Below, piece after piece: positions 63,276 through 64,000 of a stretch of 64,000 nt of DNA (its first letter is position 1; every line of letters starts with the position of its first letter). Under the pieces are notes generated by a model that was given only the letters and a program-made list of their open reading frames with translations, was not told the DNA's origin and did not search any database. Origin of the DNA: JAJPKK01 sp963702755 (GTDB lineage: Bacteria > Pseudomonadota > Alphaproteobacteria > Rhizobiales > Xanthobacteraceae); the NCBI GenBank assembly GCA_963702755.1, contig CAVPDZ010000007.1:186001-250000 (forward strand). The letters run 5' to 3'. The position numbers and the translations under genes are program-made.

Positions 63276-64000
63276 TCACTTGCCCAGCCGATCCGGTCCC
63301 TTGGACAGCATGGGCAGACGATAAAGCCCCTCGCGGGCGGTAATATACAAGAGTTGCTTGTCGCGTCCCGCGAAGGCGAGGTTAGCGGCTTGGCGAGCAG
63401 CTTTGAAGCTCCCGAGATATTGGCCCTTGGCATCGAACACCTGGATGCCGGCGACGCTCGTGATGTAGACGCGGTCATCGCGATCGATCGCCATGCCGTC
63501 GGCTCCGCTTTCGGCGCCCGACGGAATGTCGCGAAGCTGCGCGAACACCCGCTTGTTCTTGACGCTGCCGTCGGGCTCGACGTCATAGGCGAACACGGCG
63601 GGATTGAGCGTATCGTCGACGATCAGCGTCTTGCCGTCGTTCGTCAGGGTGAGGCCGTTCGGGCGCGGGATGCTGCCGTCGATGAGGATCGGCACCGAAG
63701 CGCCGGGCGGCAGGTAATAGACGTAGGTCGGCCGCCCGGCCACCACCGGCCGCGGACCGGGATCGGTGAAATAGATGCCGCCGCGGGCATCGACGATGAG
63801 ATCGTTCGGCGCAAGAAGCGGCACCCCCGGCGGCCCCTCGCTCACGATCGTGATGCGCACCATTCTTGTCGCGCCGCGTGATGCGCTTGCTGTCGCCCTC
63901 GGCAAACAAAAGATCGTCGTCCTTCGTCAAGGCGAGGCCGTTCGCACCGTTAGTATTTTCCCGCAGCGATGCCGATCATGCCGCCAACGTCCAGGAAATA
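63276..64000 (-). CDS. SMP-30/gluconolactonase-like protein, 5' end outside window, frameshifted
   Basis: C-terminal 230 or so residues of an SMP-30/LRE-family six-bladed propeller hydrolase. Clear segments are NGLALTKDDDLLFAEGD, VPLLAPNDLIVDARGGIYFTDPGPRP, RPNGLTLTNDGKTLIVDD and GADGMAIDRDDRVYITSVAGIQVFD. PND and the NG...D elements contain the usual metal-binding Asn and Asp. Frame changes occur near 63861 (AATGGTGCGCATC) and again near 63950, before FLDVGGMIGIA at the edge. It lies 50 bp after the protein B start, in the same direction, and may be the operon's first gene. Confidence 0.85.

Overview
The window reads as chromosomal DNA of a high-GC alphaproteobacterium of the order Hyphomicrobiales (Rhizobiales), most likely close to Bradyrhizobiaceae/Xanthobacteraceae. 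This is inferred from gene families and order (pmbA - inositol monophosphatase - DUF4170 - DUF374 - waaA - lpxK next to DUF2093; DUF6101; ubiA opposite rsmE), from the many isolated Bug/TctC-type binding proteins, and from several families of intergenic palindromes of the kind common in Bradyrhizobium-like genomes. No tRNA, rRNA, CRISPR array, phage or insertion sequence was seen.

Layout. 1-7.4 kb: rpsA with terminator, a YfcG-type glutathione transferase, a heavily frameshifted D-aminoacylase, purD and xseA. 7.5-13.3 kb: a CBS protein, a 55-residue membrane peptide, a TetR regulator facing a YciI-like gene, a three-gene FtsX/ATPase/HlyD exporter operon and a secreted dienelactone-hydrolase-like enzyme. 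13.5-21.4 kb: an NHL propeller protein, then the lipid A/Kdo block (DUF2093 facing lpxK, waaA, DUF374 acyltransferase, DUF4170, IMPase, pmbA) and DUF6101. 21.5-27 kb: a CmcJ/NvfI-like protein, ubiA coupled to a Gly/Pro-rich secreted protein, rsmE, a secreted hypothetical, RNase T2 and a cold-shock protein. 27-49 kb is a catabolic and accessory stretch: Bug proteins, a PQQ dehydrogenase, hydantoinase plus carbamoylase with a divergent DUF1989 gene, a cyclase-family protein, BKACE, an IlvD/Edd dehydratase with a TIM-barrel isomerase and an MFS carrier, an isochorismatase-like amidase, a TcuA-like flavoprotein, a GST and an ACMSD-like amidohydrolase. 48.3-49.3 kb: a short Ada zinc-domain gene coupled to a 2OG-Fe(II) dioxygenase. 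49.5-64 kb: a second dienelactone-hydrolase-like gene, a NicX-like dioxygenase, an outer-membrane channel-like protein, a four-gene NMT1/THI5-type ABC importer, an LLM flavin oxidoreductase, a convergent pair of large alpha/beta-hydrolase paralogues, and an SMP-30-like gene cut by the right edge.

The most striking global signal is that about twenty otherwise intact conserved genes each carry one or two frameshifts. All 17 complete genes with a single shift have a net length of 3n+1. No shared slippery motif is visible, and purD, xseA, lpxK, waaA, rpsA-like housekeeping content should not be decayed in a living cell, so insertion errors in the assembly are the preferred explanation. Coordinates below span each whole gene and name the approximate shift point. 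The second theme is intergenic palindromes, at least six families, two of which extend into the start or end of genes. I found no clearly new multi-gene system. The best candidates for a second look are the Ada-domain/dioxygenase pair, the hydantoinase/carbamoylase/DUF1989 group, the altered nucleophile elbow in one of the paired hydrolases, and the two Gly/Pro-rich secreted proteins.
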